Source: Massilia agri
GTDB lineage: Bacteria > Pseudomonadota > Gammaproteobacteria > Burkholderiales > Burkholderiaceae_D
Direction of reading: 5' to 3'
NCBI RefSeq assembly: GCF_024753255.1
Contig: NZ_JANUHA010000030.1
Coordinates: forward strand, 1 to 33,537
DNA length: 33,537 bases
The notes beneath the pieces were generated by a model. The model had not been told where the DNA came from. It did not search any database and saw only the letters and a list, made by a program, of their open reading frames with translations. Positions 24,073 to 32,429 of this stretch are shown piece by piece. The translations under genes were made by a program, and so were the position numbers. Each line of letters opens with the position of its first letter. Within the stretch, counting starts at the first letter, position 1.

Positions 24073-25416
24073 TCAGTCGCGAATCTCCAGCGCCCGGTTC
24101 AGGCTCAGCGCCGCCAGCGAACCCACCGCGCCCGAGAGCAGGTAGAGGCTCACATAGCCCAGGCCGAAGTGCGCCGACAGGCCGAGGGCGACCAGCGGGG
24201 CGAAGGCCGCGCCGACCAGCCAGGCCAGGTCGGAGGTCAGGGCCGCGCCGGTGTAGCGGTAGCTCTGCTTGAAGTTCGCGGTCACGGCGCCGGCGGCCTG
24301 GCCGTAGGACAGGCCCAGCAGGACGAAGCCGACCAGGATGAAGGTGTTCTGGCCGGTCACGCCGCCGTCCATCAGGGACGGCACGGACAGCGAGAACAGG
24401 CCGATCAGGGCCGCCAGGGAGCCGAGCGTGGTGCGGCGGCCGACTTTGTCGGCGATGTAGCCAGAGGCCAGGATCGCCAGTACCGCCAGGCCCGCGCCCC
24501 ACATCTGGACGTGCAGGAATTCGTCCATCGGGCGGGTGTCGTAGAGCTGGATCCAGGACAGCGGGAACACCGTCACCAGGTGGAACAGGGCATAGCTGGC
24601 CAGGGCGGCGAGGGCGCCGATGGCGATATTGCTGCCCTGGCTCTTGACCAGTTCGCCGACCGGGGCCGGATCGAGCTCGTGGGCGTCCAGCAGGCGCGAA
24701 TACTCGCTGGTCGAGACCAGGCGCAGGCGCGCGAACAGGGCCACGACGTTGATCGCGAAGGCGCAGAAGAAGGGGAAGCGCCAGCCCCAGACCAGGAAGT
24801 CGTCCTGCGACAGGTTGGCCACCAGGTAGGCGAACAGCCCGGCCGCGATCAGGAAGCCGACCGGCGCGGCCAGCTGGCCCAGCATCGCATACCAGCCGCG
24901 CTTGTTTTCCGGCGCCGAGAGCGCCAGCAGCGAGGGCAGGCCGTCCCAGGAGCCGCCCTGGGCGATGCCCTGGCCGATGCGCATCAGGGACAGGATCACG
25001 ATCGAGGCCGCGCCGATTCGGCTATAGGTCGGCAGGAAGGCGATCACGCAGGTGCAGGTGCCCATCAGGAAGAGGGCGATGGTGAGCTTGATTTCCCGGC
25101 TGAAACGCGTCTGCAGCCACATGAAAATCACGGTGCCGAGGGGGCGCGCGATGAATGCGAACGAAAAAACGGTAAATGAGTATAGTGTCGCTTCTAGTCG
25201 GTCGGCCCACGGGAAAAATACCGCGGGAAAGACCAGAACCGAGGCGATGGCATAGACGAAGAATTCGAAATATTCCGAAGCGCGGCCGATGACCACGCCG
25301 ACGGCTATTTCACCCGGATGGATTTCACCGTCCCGGGCATTGATGTTACGAGCCCCACTGGTTGGGTGGGTGATGGGAGCGGCACCTGCGCCGCCGTACG
25401 TCGTCGTGCTTTGCAT
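24073..25416 (-). CDS. MFS transporter, metabolite:proton symporter (MHS) type
   Basis: A 447-residue inner-membrane transporter with twelve predicted helices. Motifs of the metabolite:H+ symporter family are visible: GVVIGRASEYFEFFVYA in helix 1, FIARPLGTVIF, the long RIGQGIAQGGSWDG motif after helix 4-5, and ADKVGRRTT in the central loop. The substrate is likely a small organic anion or betaine-like compound. The start at 25416 is chosen for AGGAGA seven bases upstream; an in-frame ATG 25 codons earlier lacks one. It is divergent from cyoA across 170 bases. An MFS gene upstream of cyo is a recurring arrangement in Burkholderiales from memory, which hints at shared control rather than shared function. 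Confidence 0.9.
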   Translation of the reverse strand: MQSTTTYGGAGAAPITHPTSGARNINARDGEIHPGEIAVGVVIGRASEYFEFFVYAIASVLVFPAVFFPWADRLEATLYSFTVFSFAFIARPLGTVIFMWLQTRFSREIKLTIALFLMGTCTCVIAFLPTYSRIGAASIVILSLMRIGQGIAQGGSWDGLPSLLALSAPENKRGWYAMLGQLAAPVGFLIAAGLFAYLVANLSQDDFLVWGWRFPFFCAFAINVVALFARLRLVSTSEYSRLLDAHELDPAPVGELVKSQGSNIAIGALAALASYALFHLVTVFPLSWIQLYDTRPMDEFLHVQMWGAGLAVLAILASGYIADKVGRRTTLGSLAALIGLFSLSVPSLMDGGVTGQNTFILVGFVLLGLSYGQAAGAVTANFKQSYRYTGAALTSDLAWLVGAAFAPLVALGLSAHFGLGYVSLYLLSGAVGSLAALSLNRALEIRD

Positions 25417-25586
25417 ATCTTCGTCTCCTGGGTTGCCCGGCCTGCGCAGCACCTCCGGGGCATTGCTTGTAGTGCAATGCTGTAATTGCAATATAGCAAG
25501 GGTGGGACAAAGTGTCCAATGGTTGCCGTAGGCCGTTGGCGTTACAGTAGCATGTTCTTATTCCCATGTAACGTTAGATACCTAGC
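25417..25586. promoter_or_regulatory. Divergent control region between the MFS gene and cyoA
   Basis: This gap holds GCATTGC-N7-GCAATGC (25460-25480), the palindrome ATTGCAAT (25485-25492) and GGACA-AAG-TGTCC (25505-25517). The repeated ATTGC/GCAAT element suggests a regulator site close to the MFS start. No clear FNR box (TTGAT-N4-ATCAA) and no strong -35/-10 pair for cyoA is seen. Confidence 0.4.
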
Positions 25587-26627
25587 ATGATTCCTAAAAT
25601 TGTCCGCCGCGGACTTCCATTACTCCCGCTTGCAGCGCTCGCTGGCTGCAACACGGTCGTGATGAATCCCACCGGCGATATTGCAAAACAGCAGGCGGAT
25701 CTGATCACGATCTCGGTCCTGCTGATGTTGATCATCATCGTCCCGGTGATGATCCTGACCGTCCTGTTTGCATGGCGCTATCGCAAGAACGCCAACGCGA
25801 AATACGAGCCGGACTGGGACCACTCGACCAAGCTCGAGCTGGTGATCTGGGGCGCGCCGCTCCTGATCATCATCGTCCTCGGCCTGATCACCTGGGTCTC
25901 GACCCACAAGCTGGATCCCTACCGTCCGCTCGACCGCATCGACGAGAACCGTCCGATCCCGGCGTCGACCAAGCCCCTCGAGGTGCAGGTCGTGGCGCTG
26001 GACTGGAAATGGCTGTTCATCTATCCGGAGCAGGGCATCGCTTCGGTGAACGAACTGGTCACCCCGGTCGACGTCCCGGTCCGCTTCAAGATCACGTCCT
26101 CGACCGTGATGAACACCTTCTACATCCCGACGCTGGCCGGCATGATCTACGCGATGCCGGGCATGGAGACCACCCTGAACGCCGTGCTGAACAAGCCGGG
26201 CGACTACAAGGGCATCTCCGCCAACTTCAGCGGCGAAGGCTTCTCGCACATGTACTTCGCCTACAAGGGCGTGAGCGCGGGCGAGTTCGACGCCTGGGTC
26301 CAGAAGATGAAGACCAATCCGGGCGTGCTGAACCGCGCCGACTACCTGAGCCTGGAAAAGCCTTCCGTGCGTGAGCCGGTGCGCTATTACGGTTCGGTGG
26401 AACCGGCCCTGTTCAACCGTGTCCTGAACCGTTGCGTGGCTGAAGGCAGCGTCTGCATGAACCAGCAGATGGCCGACGACCACAAGCGCAACCAGATGGC
26501 CGCCGAAATCCGCAAGCTGCAGAAGAACCCGGCTGCCCAGGTCGCGAACGCGGAGCTGGAAATGTGCGTGACCCCGGAAGGCCAGGCCGCGAGCCCGGTC
26601 ACTCCCAATAATATTGTGAAGAAGTAA
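25587..26627 (+). CDS. cyoA: Cytochrome bo3 ubiquinol oxidase subunit II
   Basis: A 346-residue lipoprotein subunit of the bo3-type quinol oxidase. A lipobox LAGC places the lipidated Cys at residue 21. Two transmembrane helices follow (about 38-65 and 85-110), then a periplasmic cupredoxin domain with LDWKWLFIYPEQGIASVNEL and SFYIP-type segments (here NTFYIPTLAGMIYAMPGM). CuA ligands of cytochrome c oxidases are absent, as in quinol oxidases, so electrons come from ubiquinol rather than cytochrome c. There is no strong ribosome binding site, but the lipoprotein signal fixes the start. It is the first gene of the operon, with cyoB starting two bases after the stop. Confidence 0.96.
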   Translation: MIPKIVRRGLPLLPLAALAGCNTVVMNPTGDIAKQQADLITISVLLMLIIIVPVMILTVLFAWRYRKNANAKYEPDWDHSTKLELVIWGAPLLIIIVLGLITWVSTHKLDPYRPLDRIDENRPIPASTKPLEVQVVALDWKWLFIYPEQGIASVNELVTPVDVPVRFKITSSTVMNTFYIPTLAGMIYAMPGMETTLNAVLNKPGDYKGISANFSGEGFSHMYFAYKGVSAGEFDAWVQKMKTNPGVLNRADYLSLEKPSVREPVRYYGSVEPALFNRVLNRCVAEGSVCMNQQMADDHKRNQMAAEIRKLQKNPAAQVANAELEMCVTPEGQAASPVTPNNIVKK

Positions 26628-26629
26628 TC

Positions 26630-28633
26630 ATGCAAGACTCATTCGACTTGACGAAGCTTATCTTCGGTCGGCTCAGCTGGGACGCGATTCCCTTCCACGA
26701 GCCGATCCTGATCGCGACCTTCGCCGGCGTCATCGTGGGTGGCCTGGCCCTGGTGGCCCTGATCACCTACTTCCGCCAGTGGGGCAACTTGTGGAACAAC
26801 TGGTTCACCAGTATCGACCACAAGAAAATCGGTATCATGTACATGATCCTCGGCATCATCATGTTCCTGCGCGGCTTTGCCGACGCCCTCATGATGCGTG
26901 CGCAGCAGGCCTTCGCCTTCGGCTCCAACCACGGCTTCCTGCCGCCTGACCACTACGACCAGATCTTCACCGCCCACGGCGTGATCATGATCTTCTTCGT
27001 GGCCATGCCTTTCGTCACCGGCCTGATGAACTATGTCGTGCCGCTGCAGATCGGCGCCCGCGACGTCGCCTTCCCATTCCTGAACAACTTCTCGTTCTGG
27101 ATGACCACCATGGGCGCCGTGCTCGTGATGGCCTCGCTGTTCGTGGGTGAATTCGCACGTACCGGCTGGCTGGCCTATCCGCCGCTGTCGGGCATCCTGG
27201 CAAGTCCAGGCGTCGGCGTCGACTACTACATCTGGTCGCTGCAGATCGCGGGCGTCGGTACCCTGCTGTCGGGCGTCAACCTGATCGTCACCATCGTCAA
27301 GATGCGCGCACCGGGCATGGGCCTGATGAAGATGCCTGTCTTCGTCTGGACCTCGCTGTGCACCAACATCCTGATCGTGATCACCTTCCCGATCCTGACC
27401 GCCGTGCTGGCCATGCTGGGCATGGACCGCCTGTTCGACACCGCCTTCTTCACGAACGACCGCGGCGGCAACGCCATGATGTACGTGAACCTGATCTGGA
27501 TCTGGGGCCACCCGGAGGTGTACATCCTGATCCTGCCGGCCTTCGGCATCTTCTCGGAAGTCGTCTCGACCTTCTGCGGCAAGCGCCTGTTCGGCTACAC
27601 CTCCATGGTCTATGCGACTTGCGTGATTATGGTGTTGTCTTACCTTGTTTGGCTGCACCACTTCTTCACGATGGGTAGCGGCGCGAGCGTGAACTCCTTC
27701 TTCGGCATCACGACGATGATCATCTCGATCCCGACCGGTGCGAAGATCTTCAACTGGCTGTTCACCATGTACCGCGGCCGTATCCGCTTCGAACTGCCGA
27801 TGATGTGGACCGTGTCGTTCATGCTGACCTTCGTCATCGGCGGCATGACCGGCGTGATGCTGGCGATTCCCGCGGCCGACTTCGTGCTGCACAACTCGCT
27901 GTTCCTGATCGCGCACTTCCACAACGTCATCATCGGCGGCGTGGTGTTCGGCCTGTTTGCGGGCTTCAACTACTGGGCGCCGAAGATGTTCGGCGTGAAG
28001 CTGAACCAGTTCTGGGGCCATGTCTCGTTCTGGCTGTGGTCGATCGGCTTCTGGGTCGCCTTCACTCCGCCGTACATCCTCGGCTTCATGGGCTATACCC
28101 GCCGCATGAGCCACTTCGAGGACCAGTCGGTGCAATGGCTGTTCCAGGTCTCGCTGGCCGGCACCCTGATGATCGCCGGCGGTATCGGTGCGCTGCTGCT
28201 GCAATGCTTCTTCACCTGGAAAGACCGCGCCAAGCTGCGCGACGTCACCGGTGACCCGTGGGATGGCCGTACGCTGGAGTGGGCGACCTCGTCCCCGCCG
28301 CCGGACTACAACTTCGCCTTCACCCCGGTGGTGCACGACAACGACACCTTCGCCGACATGAAGAAGAACGGCTACCAGCGTCCGCTGAAGGACTTCGTGG
28401 CGATCCACATGCCCAAGAACACCTGGGCCGGCTTCGTCATCTCGGCACTGTCGGCCGTGGTGGGCTTCGGCATCATCTGGCACATGTGGCTGCTGGTCGC
28501 CGTGTCCTTCGTCGCCATGATGGCCGCGATCATCGTCCACACGTTCAACTACAAGCGCGATTTCTACATCCCGGCGGAAGAAGTGGCCCGCACCGAGGAA
28601 GCGCATACCCGTCTGCTGAAGAGCTACGTCTGA
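26630..28633 (+). CDS. cyoB: Cytochrome bo3 ubiquinol oxidase subunit I
   Basis: The 667-residue catalytic haem-copper subunit, which reduces O2 to water and pumps protons across the inner membrane. All key residues align with E. coli CyoB with an offset of 10: low-spin haem ligands H116 and H431, CuB ligands H294, H343 and H344 with cross-linked Y298 (WGHPEVYI), and high-spin haem ligand H429 (AHFHN). The quinone-site residues R81, D85, H108 and Q111 are conserved (RGFAD, PPDHYDQIF). There are about fifteen helices, including the extra N- and C-terminal ones typical of CyoB. It is full length and part of cyoABCD. Confidence 0.98.
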   Translation: MQDSFDLTKLIFGRLSWDAIPFHEPILIATFAGVIVGGLALVALITYFRQWGNLWNNWFTSIDHKKIGIMYMILGIIMFLRGFADALMMRAQQAFAFGSNHGFLPPDHYDQIFTAHGVIMIFFVAMPFVTGLMNYVVPLQIGARDVAFPFLNNFSFWMTTMGAVLVMASLFVGEFARTGWLAYPPLSGILASPGVGVDYYIWSLQIAGVGTLLSGVNLIVTIVKMRAPGMGLMKMPVFVWTSLCTNILIVITFPILTAVLAMLGMDRLFDTAFFTNDRGGNAMMYVNLIWIWGHPEVYILILPAFGIFSEVVSTFCGKRLFGYTSMVYATCVIMVLSYLVWLHHFFTMGSGASVNSFFGITTMIISIPTGAKIFNWLFTMYRGRIRFELPMMWTVSFMLTFVIGGMTGVMLAIPAADFVLHNSLFLIAHFHNVIIGGVVFGLFAGFNYWAPKMFGVKLNQFWGHVSFWLWSIGFWVAFTPPYILGFMGYTRRMSHFEDQSVQWLFQVSLAGTLMIAGGIGALLLQCFFTWKDRAKLRDVTGDPWDGRTLEWATSSPPPDYNFAFTPVVHDNDTFADMKKNGYQRPLKDFVAIHMPKNTWAGFVISALSAVVGFGIIWHMWLLVAVSFVAMMAAIIVHTFNYKRDFYIPAEEVARTEEAHTRLLKSYV

Positions 28634-28640
28634 AACAACC

Positions 28641-29276
28641 ATGGCAAATAATCCAACCATTCCCGGCGGCCTGACCGCCGAAGAGGTGACCGCGCGCTAT
28701 CTGGTGCGCGAGCATCATCCGGAACAGGGCACCTTGCTCGGCTTCTGGATCTACCTGATGAGCGACTGCCTCATCTTCGCGTCCCTGTTCGCCACCTATG
28801 CGGTGCTGGGCCGTAACTACGCCGGCGGTCCGACCGGCGCCGAACTGTTCGACCTGACGCTGATCGCCATTAACACCGGCTTCCTGCTGCTCTCGTCGAT
28901 CACCTTCGGTTTCGCGATGGTGTCGGCGCAGGCCAAGAAGCTGGGCGCGACCCTGGGCTGGATGGGCGTCACCGGCCTGCTGGGCGTGGCCTTCCTGTCC
29001 CTGGAGATCTACGAGTTCCTGCACCTGATCCACGAAGGCGCGGGCCCGAGCCGCAGCGGCTTCCTGACCGCGTTCTTCTCGCTGGTCGGCACCCACGGCC
29101 TGCACGTGCTGTTCGGCGCGATCTGGCTGGTGACCCTGATGGTCCAGCTGTCGAAGCACGGCCTGACCACCGAGAACTTCCGTCGCCTGCAGTGCCTGTC
29201 GCTGTTCTGGCACTTCCTGGACGTCGTCTGGATCGGCGTGTTTACCTTTGTCTACCTGATGGGAGTGCTGCCATGA
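28641..29276 (+). CDS. cyoC: Cytochrome bo3 ubiquinol oxidase subunit III
   Basis: A 211-residue subunit with five membrane helices of the haem-copper oxidase subunit III family. Family segments include LLGFWIYLMSDCLIFASLFA, the EIYEFLHLIHEG turn, GTHGLHVLFGAIWL and the final FWHFLDVVWIGVFTFVYLMG. It is full length. It begins seven bases after cyoB and its stop overlaps the cyoD start (ATGA), so it is translated as part of the operon. Confidence 0.97.
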   Translation: MANNPTIPGGLTAEEVTARYLVREHHPEQGTLLGFWIYLMSDCLIFASLFATYAVLGRNYAGGPTGAELFDLTLIAINTGFLLLSSITFGFAMVSAQAKKLGATLGWMGVTGLLGVAFLSLEIYEFLHLIHEGAGPSRSGFLTAFFSLVGTHGLHVLFGAIWLVTLMVQLSKHGLTTENFRRLQCLSLFWHFLDVVWIGVFTFVYLMGVLP

Positions 29277-29674
29277 GCGATCACATCCACCACCACGAAC
29301 ACGATCACGACGGCCACACCAGCTTCGTCACCCACTACAGCATCAAGGACTACGCGATCGGCTTCGTGCTGTCGCTGATCCTGACCGCGATTCCGTTCTG
29401 GCTCGTCATGGGCCACGTGCTGCCGCCGGAAACGACGAAGTACGTGATCATGGGCTTCGCCGCCGTCCAGTTCGTCGTGCAGATGATCTACTTCCTGCAC
29501 ATGAACTCGAAGTCGGAAGGCGGCTGGAACATGATGGCGCTGCTGCTGACCGTCGTCCTGCTGGTCATCGTGCTGGCCGGTTCGATCTGGGTCATGGCCC
29601 ACATGAACGCCAACATGATGCCGGCCATGGGTGGCGCAAGCGACACCACCCACGGCATGCACGACATGCAGTAA
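29273..29674 (+). CDS. cyoD: Cytochrome bo3 ubiquinol oxidase subunit IV
   Basis: A 133-residue subunit with three membrane helices of the CyoD family (IGFVLSLILTAIPFWLVM, FVVQMIYFLHMNSKSEGGWN, VIVLAGSIWVMAHMNANMM). It is longer than E. coli CyoD (109) at both ends. The first 15 residues are very His-rich (DHIHHHEHDHDGH) and the C-terminal tail after the last helix is Met/His-rich (MMPAMGG...THGMHDMQ). Such tails can bind copper, so a role in supplying or buffering CuB is possible, though unproven. The start overlaps the cyoC stop. Confidence 0.95.
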   Translation: MSDHIHHHEHDHDGHTSFVTHYSIKDYAIGFVLSLILTAIPFWLVMGHVLPPETTKYVIMGFAAVQFVVQMIYFLHMNSKSEGGWNMMALLLTVVLLVIVLAGSIWVMAHMNANMMPAMGGASDTTHGMHDMQ

Positions 29675-29685
29675 CAAAGTAGTCA

Positions 29686-30513
29686 ATGCAGCACGAGCGC
29701 GACCCGCAAGCAGGACCCGCCCCCCATCCGCCACGCAGCAGTCTTGCGCGGCGGGTGTTCGGATTGGTGCTCCTGCTGCTGGTCGCGCTTTTTCTTGGTC
29801 TCGGCGCCTGGCAGGTCGTGCGCCTGCAATGGAAGCTGGACCTGATCGCGCGGGTCGACGCGCGCGTGCATGCGGACCCGGTGCCGGCCCCCGAGGCGGC
29901 GCGCTGGACGCAGGTCACCAAAGAGTCCGACGAATACCGGCGCGTGCGTGTGTCCGGGCACTACCTCTACGAATTCACCACCCCGGTCCAGGCGCTGTCC
30001 GAACTGGGCGCGGGCTTCTGGCTGCTGACGCCGTTCTGTACGGACCAGGGCCATATCGTCTTCATCAACCGCGGCTTCATTCCCGCGGCCAGCAACAAGC
30101 CGGGCACCTATGCCGGCCGCCGCGCCGGCGCCAATCCCTGCGCGGCGCCTGGCGACAGGGTGGAAGTCACCGGCCTGCTGCGCATTAACGAGCCGAAGGG
30201 CGGTTTCCTGCGCGAGAACGACCCGGCGGGCAACCGCTGGTACTCGCGCGACGTCGTGAAACTGGCCGCCGCGCGCGGGCTAGCCAACGTGGCACCGAAC
30301 GGCGCTCCTGTGGTCGCCCCGTTCTTCATCGACGCCGGCAAGGGGCAGGACCCGCAAGGCGCGCCGGAGCGGGCCGTGGGCGGCCTGACCGTCATTTCGT
30401 TCACCAACAACCATCTCGTGTATGCGCTCACCTGGTTCGCCCTGGCCCTGATGGCCGGCGCCGCCTGGTGGTGGGTCAGCCGTCATGGCGGTACAATCCG
30501 CGACGACGACTAG
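29686..30513 (+). CDS. SURF1-family oxidase assembly protein
   Basis: A 275-residue SURF1/SHY1-type protein with an N-terminal helix (about 23-43), a large periplasmic domain and a C-terminal helix (about 246-265), the family topology. Signature segments are LGAWQVVRLQWKLDLI near the N-terminus, RRVRVSGHY, the central VFINRGFIP, and LTVISFTNNHLVYALTWFAL at the end. SURF1 proteins help insert haem into haem-copper oxidases. It follows cyoD by 11 bases, so it should serve the bo3 oxidase. The cyoE haem O synthase that follows cyoD in E. coli is absent here and must be encoded elsewhere. Confidence 0.92.
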   Translation: MQHERDPQAGPAPHPPRSSLARRVFGLVLLLLVALFLGLGAWQVVRLQWKLDLIARVDARVHADPVPAPEAARWTQVTKESDEYRRVRVSGHYLYEFTTPVQALSELGAGFWLLTPFCTDQGHIVFINRGFIPAASNKPGTYAGRRAGANPCAAPGDRVEVTGLLRINEPKGGFLRENDPAGNRWYSRDVVKLAAARGLANVAPNGAPVVAPFFIDAGKGQDPQGAPERAVGGLTVISFTNNHLVYALTWFALALMAGAAWWWVSRHGGTIRDDD

Positions 30514-30526
30514 ACCCAGGCGGCAC

Positions 30527-31891
30527 ATGATCCAGAACCCCCTCGAATTCTTCGCCAAGGCGGCGCGCAGCTCGCCCCAGGCGGCAGCGGCGAACGTCGA
30601 GTTCGCGGCCGGCCACAAGAACATGCTGCAGCTGATCGAGCTGCGCTGGATCGCCGTCATCGGCCAGATCACCACGATCGCGGCCGCCATCCTGATCTTC
30701 CGCATCGAGCTGCCCCTGGTGCACATGCTGCAGGTGCTGGCCTGCCTGATCGCCTTCAACGTCGCCAGCCACCTGCGCTGGCACGAGCGCCGGCCGGTCT
30801 CGAACGGCGAGATGTTCATGGCCCTGCTGGTCGACGTCGCCAGCCTGACGGTGCTGCTCTACCTCTCGGGCGGCATCACCAATCCCTTCGCCTTCCTCTA
30901 CCTGTTGCAGGTGATCCTGTCGGCGGTGCTGCTGGAGGTGCTGTGGACCTGGGTCATCGTCCTGATCACGACCTTCTGCCTGGCGGGCCTGGCCATGTAC
31001 GCCCAGCCGCTCGCGCTGCCCTTCGACCATGCGCGCGGCATCTCGAGCCTCTACATCCAGGGCTTGCTGGTCTGCTTCGCGCTGGACGCGGCCCTGCTGG
31101 TGATGTTCATCTCGCGCATTTCCGACACCCTGCGCGACAAGGCGGCCCAGCTCGCGCTGCTGCGCCAGCAGGCGGTCGAGGAGGAACACATCGTGCGCAT
31201 GGGCCTGCTGGCCTCGGGCGCCGCCCACGAGCTGGGCACGCCGCTCGCGACGGTGTCCGTGATCCTGGGCGACTGGAAGCGCATGCCGCAGTTCCGCAAC
31301 GATCCGGGCCTGCTCGAAGACCTGAACGAAATGCAGACCCAGCTCCAGCGCTGCAAGAGCATCGTCAGCGGCATCCTGCTGTCGGCCGGCGAGGCGCGCG
31401 GCGAATCGGCGGTGCGCACCACGGTGCGCAGCTTCCTCGACGGCCTGGTCGCCACCTGGCGCGCGAGCCGGCCCGTGGCCGGCTTCCAGTACAATAACCA
31501 GGTGCTGGAGGACGTGCCGGTCGCGTCGGACTCGGCCCTGAAGCAAACCATCGACAACCTGCTCGACAATGCGCTCGAGGCCTCCCCCGAGTGGGTCGGG
31601 CTGGACGTGCGCAAAGAGGACGGCGTGCTGCACGTCGTCGTCACCGACCGCGGCCCCGGCTTCCCGGCGGCCATGCTGGCCCAGATCGGCAAGCCCTACC
31701 AGTCCACCAAGGCCGATCCGGGCCACGGACTCGGCCTGTTCCTGGCCGTGAACGTCGCGCGCAAGCTCGGCGGCGCGGTGACGGCGGCCAACCGTCCGGA
31801 AGGCGGGGCGCAGGTCAGCCTGAGCCTGCCGCTGTCGAGTATCGCTATTGAAGAAGAACGGAAAGAGGCAAGCATTGACCGACAGCCCTGA
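30527..31891 (+). CDS. regB: RegB/PrrB-type redox sensor histidine kinase
   Basis: A 454-residue membrane histidine kinase. Six helices occupy about 40-200. Between two of them lies GGITNPF (115-121), matching the GGxxNPF quinone-binding motif that is fully conserved in RegB proteins. The dimerisation box has SGAAHELGTPLATVSV with H234 as phosphorylation site. The redox-box Cys of RegB matches C276 in LQRCKSI. The ATP domain is complete (NLLDNALEAS, DRGPGFP, GHGLGLF). It should sense the ubiquinone pool and redox state and phosphorylate the adjacent RegA. It starts 13 bases after SURF1 and overlaps regA. Location directly downstream of a quinol oxidase operon fits RegBA control of terminal oxidases. 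Confidence 0.92.
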   Translation: MIQNPLEFFAKAARSSPQAAAANVEFAAGHKNMLQLIELRWIAVIGQITTIAAAILIFRIELPLVHMLQVLACLIAFNVASHLRWHERRPVSNGEMFMALLVDVASLTVLLYLSGGITNPFAFLYLLQVILSAVLLEVLWTWVIVLITTFCLAGLAMYAQPLALPFDHARGISSLYIQGLLVCFALDAALLVMFISRISDTLRDKAAQLALLRQQAVEEEHIVRMGLLASGAAHELGTPLATVSVILGDWKRMPQFRNDPGLLEDLNEMQTQLQRCKSIVSGILLSAGEARGESAVRTTVRSFLDGLVATWRASRPVAGFQYNNQVLEDVPVASDSALKQTIDNLLDNALEASPEWVGLDVRKEDGVLHVVVTDRGPGFPAAMLAQIGKPYQSTKADPGHGLGLFLAVNVARKLGGAVTAANRPEGGAQVSLSLPLSSIAIEEERKEASIDRQP

Positions 31892-32417
31892 GCGCCTGCT
31901 GCTCATCATCGAAGACGACGAGGCCTTCGCCCGCACCCTCAGCCGCTCCTTCGAGCGGCGCGGCTACCGCGTGCTGGTGGCGCCCGGCCACGACGAGGCG
32001 GCGTCGCTGCTGGAGCGTCACTCGCCAGGCTATGCCGTGGTCGACCTCAAGCTGAAGGGGAACAGTTCCGGCCTGGCCTGCGTCCAGCTGCTGCACGAGC
32101 ACGATCCCGACATGCTGATCGTCGTGCTGACCGGCTTCGCCAGCATCGCCACCGCCGTGGAGGCGATCAAGCTGGGCGCGGTGCAGTACCTGGCCAAGCC
32201 CTCGAATACCGACGACATCGAGGCCGCCTTCGGCCACGTGGCCGGCAATACCGAGGTCGAACTCACCGGCCGCTCGACCTCGATCAAGACCCTCGAATGG
32301 GAGCGCATCCACGCGGTGCTGGCAGAGACCGACTTCAACATCTCGGAGGCGGCGCGCCGCCTGGGCCTGCACCGGCGCACGCTGGCGCGCAAGCTCGAGA
32401 AGCAGCGGGTGAAGTAG
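31875..32417 (+). CDS. regA: RegA/PrrA-type response regulator
   Basis: A 180-residue response regulator. The receiver domain has the acidic pair D14-D15, phospho-acceptor D57 (VVDLKL), T86 (LTGFAS) and K108 (LAKPSN), and the RegA-specific run SIATAVEAIKLGAVQYLAKP. The C-terminal Fis-type helix-turn-helix reads NISEAARRLGLHRRTLARKL, near-identical in type to RegA. The start is taken as TTG at 31875, with GAGG upstream and an N-terminus of family length; another TTG at 31848 would add nine basic residues. It overlaps the kinase gene by 17 bases. It is likely to control cyo and other redox genes; target sites cannot be verified here. Confidence 0.93.
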   Translation: MTDSPERLLLIIEDDEAFARTLSRSFERRGYRVLVAPGHDEAASLLERHSPGYAVVDLKLKGNSSGLACVQLLHEHDPDMLIVVLTGFASIATAVEAIKLGAVQYLAKPSNTDDIEAAFGHVAGNTEVELTGRSTSIKTLEWERIHAVLAETDFNISEAARRLGLHRRTLARKLEKQRVK

Positions 32418-32429
32418 GGGAGGCGGCCT

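Noticed and set aside
25417..25586. FNR/ANR box controlling cyo
   Set aside because: No TTGAT-N4-ATCAA-like sequence is present; the dyads seen there do not match that consensus.
25587..26627. CyoA as a cytochrome c oxidase subunit II
   Set aside because: The CuA motif (CxxxCxxxH) is absent and CyoB carries the quinone-site residues, so it is a quinol oxidase.
26639..28660. A 673-codon minus-strand frame opposite cyoB
   Set aside because: Same antisense artefact: Asp/His/Gln/Arg-rich sequence with no recognisable motif, fully covered by a certain gene.
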